64,000 nucleotides of DNA from Anaerolineae bacterium (GTDB taxonomy: Bacteria > Chloroflexota > Anaerolineae > Aggregatilineales > Phototrophicaceae), in assembly GCA_020849765.1 (NCBI GenBank), contig JADLAY010000007.1:94401-158400 (forward strand). Reading direction: 5' to 3'. The notes under the pieces are model-generated. The model made no database searches, was not told where the DNA came from, and worked only from the letters and a program-made list of their open reading frames with translations. Both the position numbers and the translations under genes were made by a program. Below, one piece after another: positions 63,896-64,000 of this stretch (position 1 is its first letter; each line of letters opens with the position of its first letter).

Positions 63896-64000
63896 CGAGC
63901 ACCGAGCACCGAGCACCGAGCACCGAGCACCGAGCACCGAGCACCGAGCACCGAGCACCGAGCACCGAGCACCGAGCACCGAGCACCGAGCACCGAGCAC
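63896..64000. repeat. Perfect 7-bp tandem repeat, 15 copies
   Basis: The unit CGAGCAC is repeated exactly 15 times up to the last base of the window. The array may continue beyond it. Such a perfect repeat often stops an assembly, so this may be a contig end. Confidence 0.9.

Noticed and set aside
63896..64000. Possible CRISPR array at the window end
   Set aside because: The repeat unit is only 7 bp and there are no spacers.

Overview
This window is about 64 kb of high-GC bacterial chromosome. Gene content points to a member of the Chloroflexota, probably Anaerolineae-like, but this is an inference because no rRNA or tRNA is present. The supporting features are mreC-mreD and a distant mreB, an archaeal-type aspartyl-tRNA synthetase behind a T-box leader, large GT39-type membrane enzymes, a ClpB-like ATPase, and many short hairpin repeats between genes. 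Most genes are ordinary chromosomal ones on both strands. The right edge ends inside a 7-bp tandem repeat, which suggests a contig end.

Layout. 0-8 kb: mreCD, a GNAT acetyltransferase, an HD hydrolase, a GyrI-like protein, a methyltransferase, a DUF1801 protein, phosphomannomutase, an F420/FMN-type oxidoreductase and an APH-type kinase. 8-9.4 kb: an AT-rich membrane orphan. 9.5-15.7 kb: a GH/SH3/C39 fusion, an esterase with a coupled partner, a secreted protein and a CAAX protease followed by a glycosyltransferase fragment. 16-17.7 kb: an AT-rich gene with a HEPN-like motif next to an integrase remnant. 17.7-23.6 kb: a GT39-like enzyme, a membrane protein and a Clp ATPase with a degenerate first ATPase domain. 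23.7-25.2 kb: two MntA-HepT toxin-antitoxin modules meeting tail to tail. 25.3-29.8 kb: an APC-type permease between two paralogous STAS-like proteins, and a sugar isomerase. 29.8-31.6 kb: a structured intergenic element and an AT-rich HEAT-repeat gene. 31.7-37.4 kb: a methyltransferase, a GH3 hexosaminidase, a response regulator and tilS. 37.6-39.2 kb: T-box and aspS. 40.2-41.3 kb: mreB. 41.4-45.4 kb: a large AT-rich nuclease-STAND ATPase protein that looks like an Avs-type phage sensor. 45.5-48.7 kb: a cupin protein, a TPR protein and a small membrane protein with a TetR regulator. 49.6-51.7 kb: a decaheme cytochrome. 51.8-54.5 kb: two GNAT genes with near-identical promoters flanking an XRE/MmyB-like regulator. 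54.6-63.8 kb: a TIR/beta-propeller protein, a membrane glycosyltransferase, a metal-binding lipoprotein-like SBP with a DtxR/MntR-type operator, a DHFR-like reductase, an amidohydrolase and azlCD.

Points most worth following: (1) the AT-rich single-gene inserts, two or three of which look defence-related; (2) a four-hairpin repeat present twice with compensatory base changes; (3) a perfect 12-bp palindrome shared by the two GNAT promoters around the XRE regulator; (4) a roughly 300-bp structured intergenic element with 11-bp terminal inverted repeats; (5) the Clp protein whose first Walker B motif has lost its acidic residues.

All calls come from reading the sequence. No database or structure search was run, and GC statements are visual.
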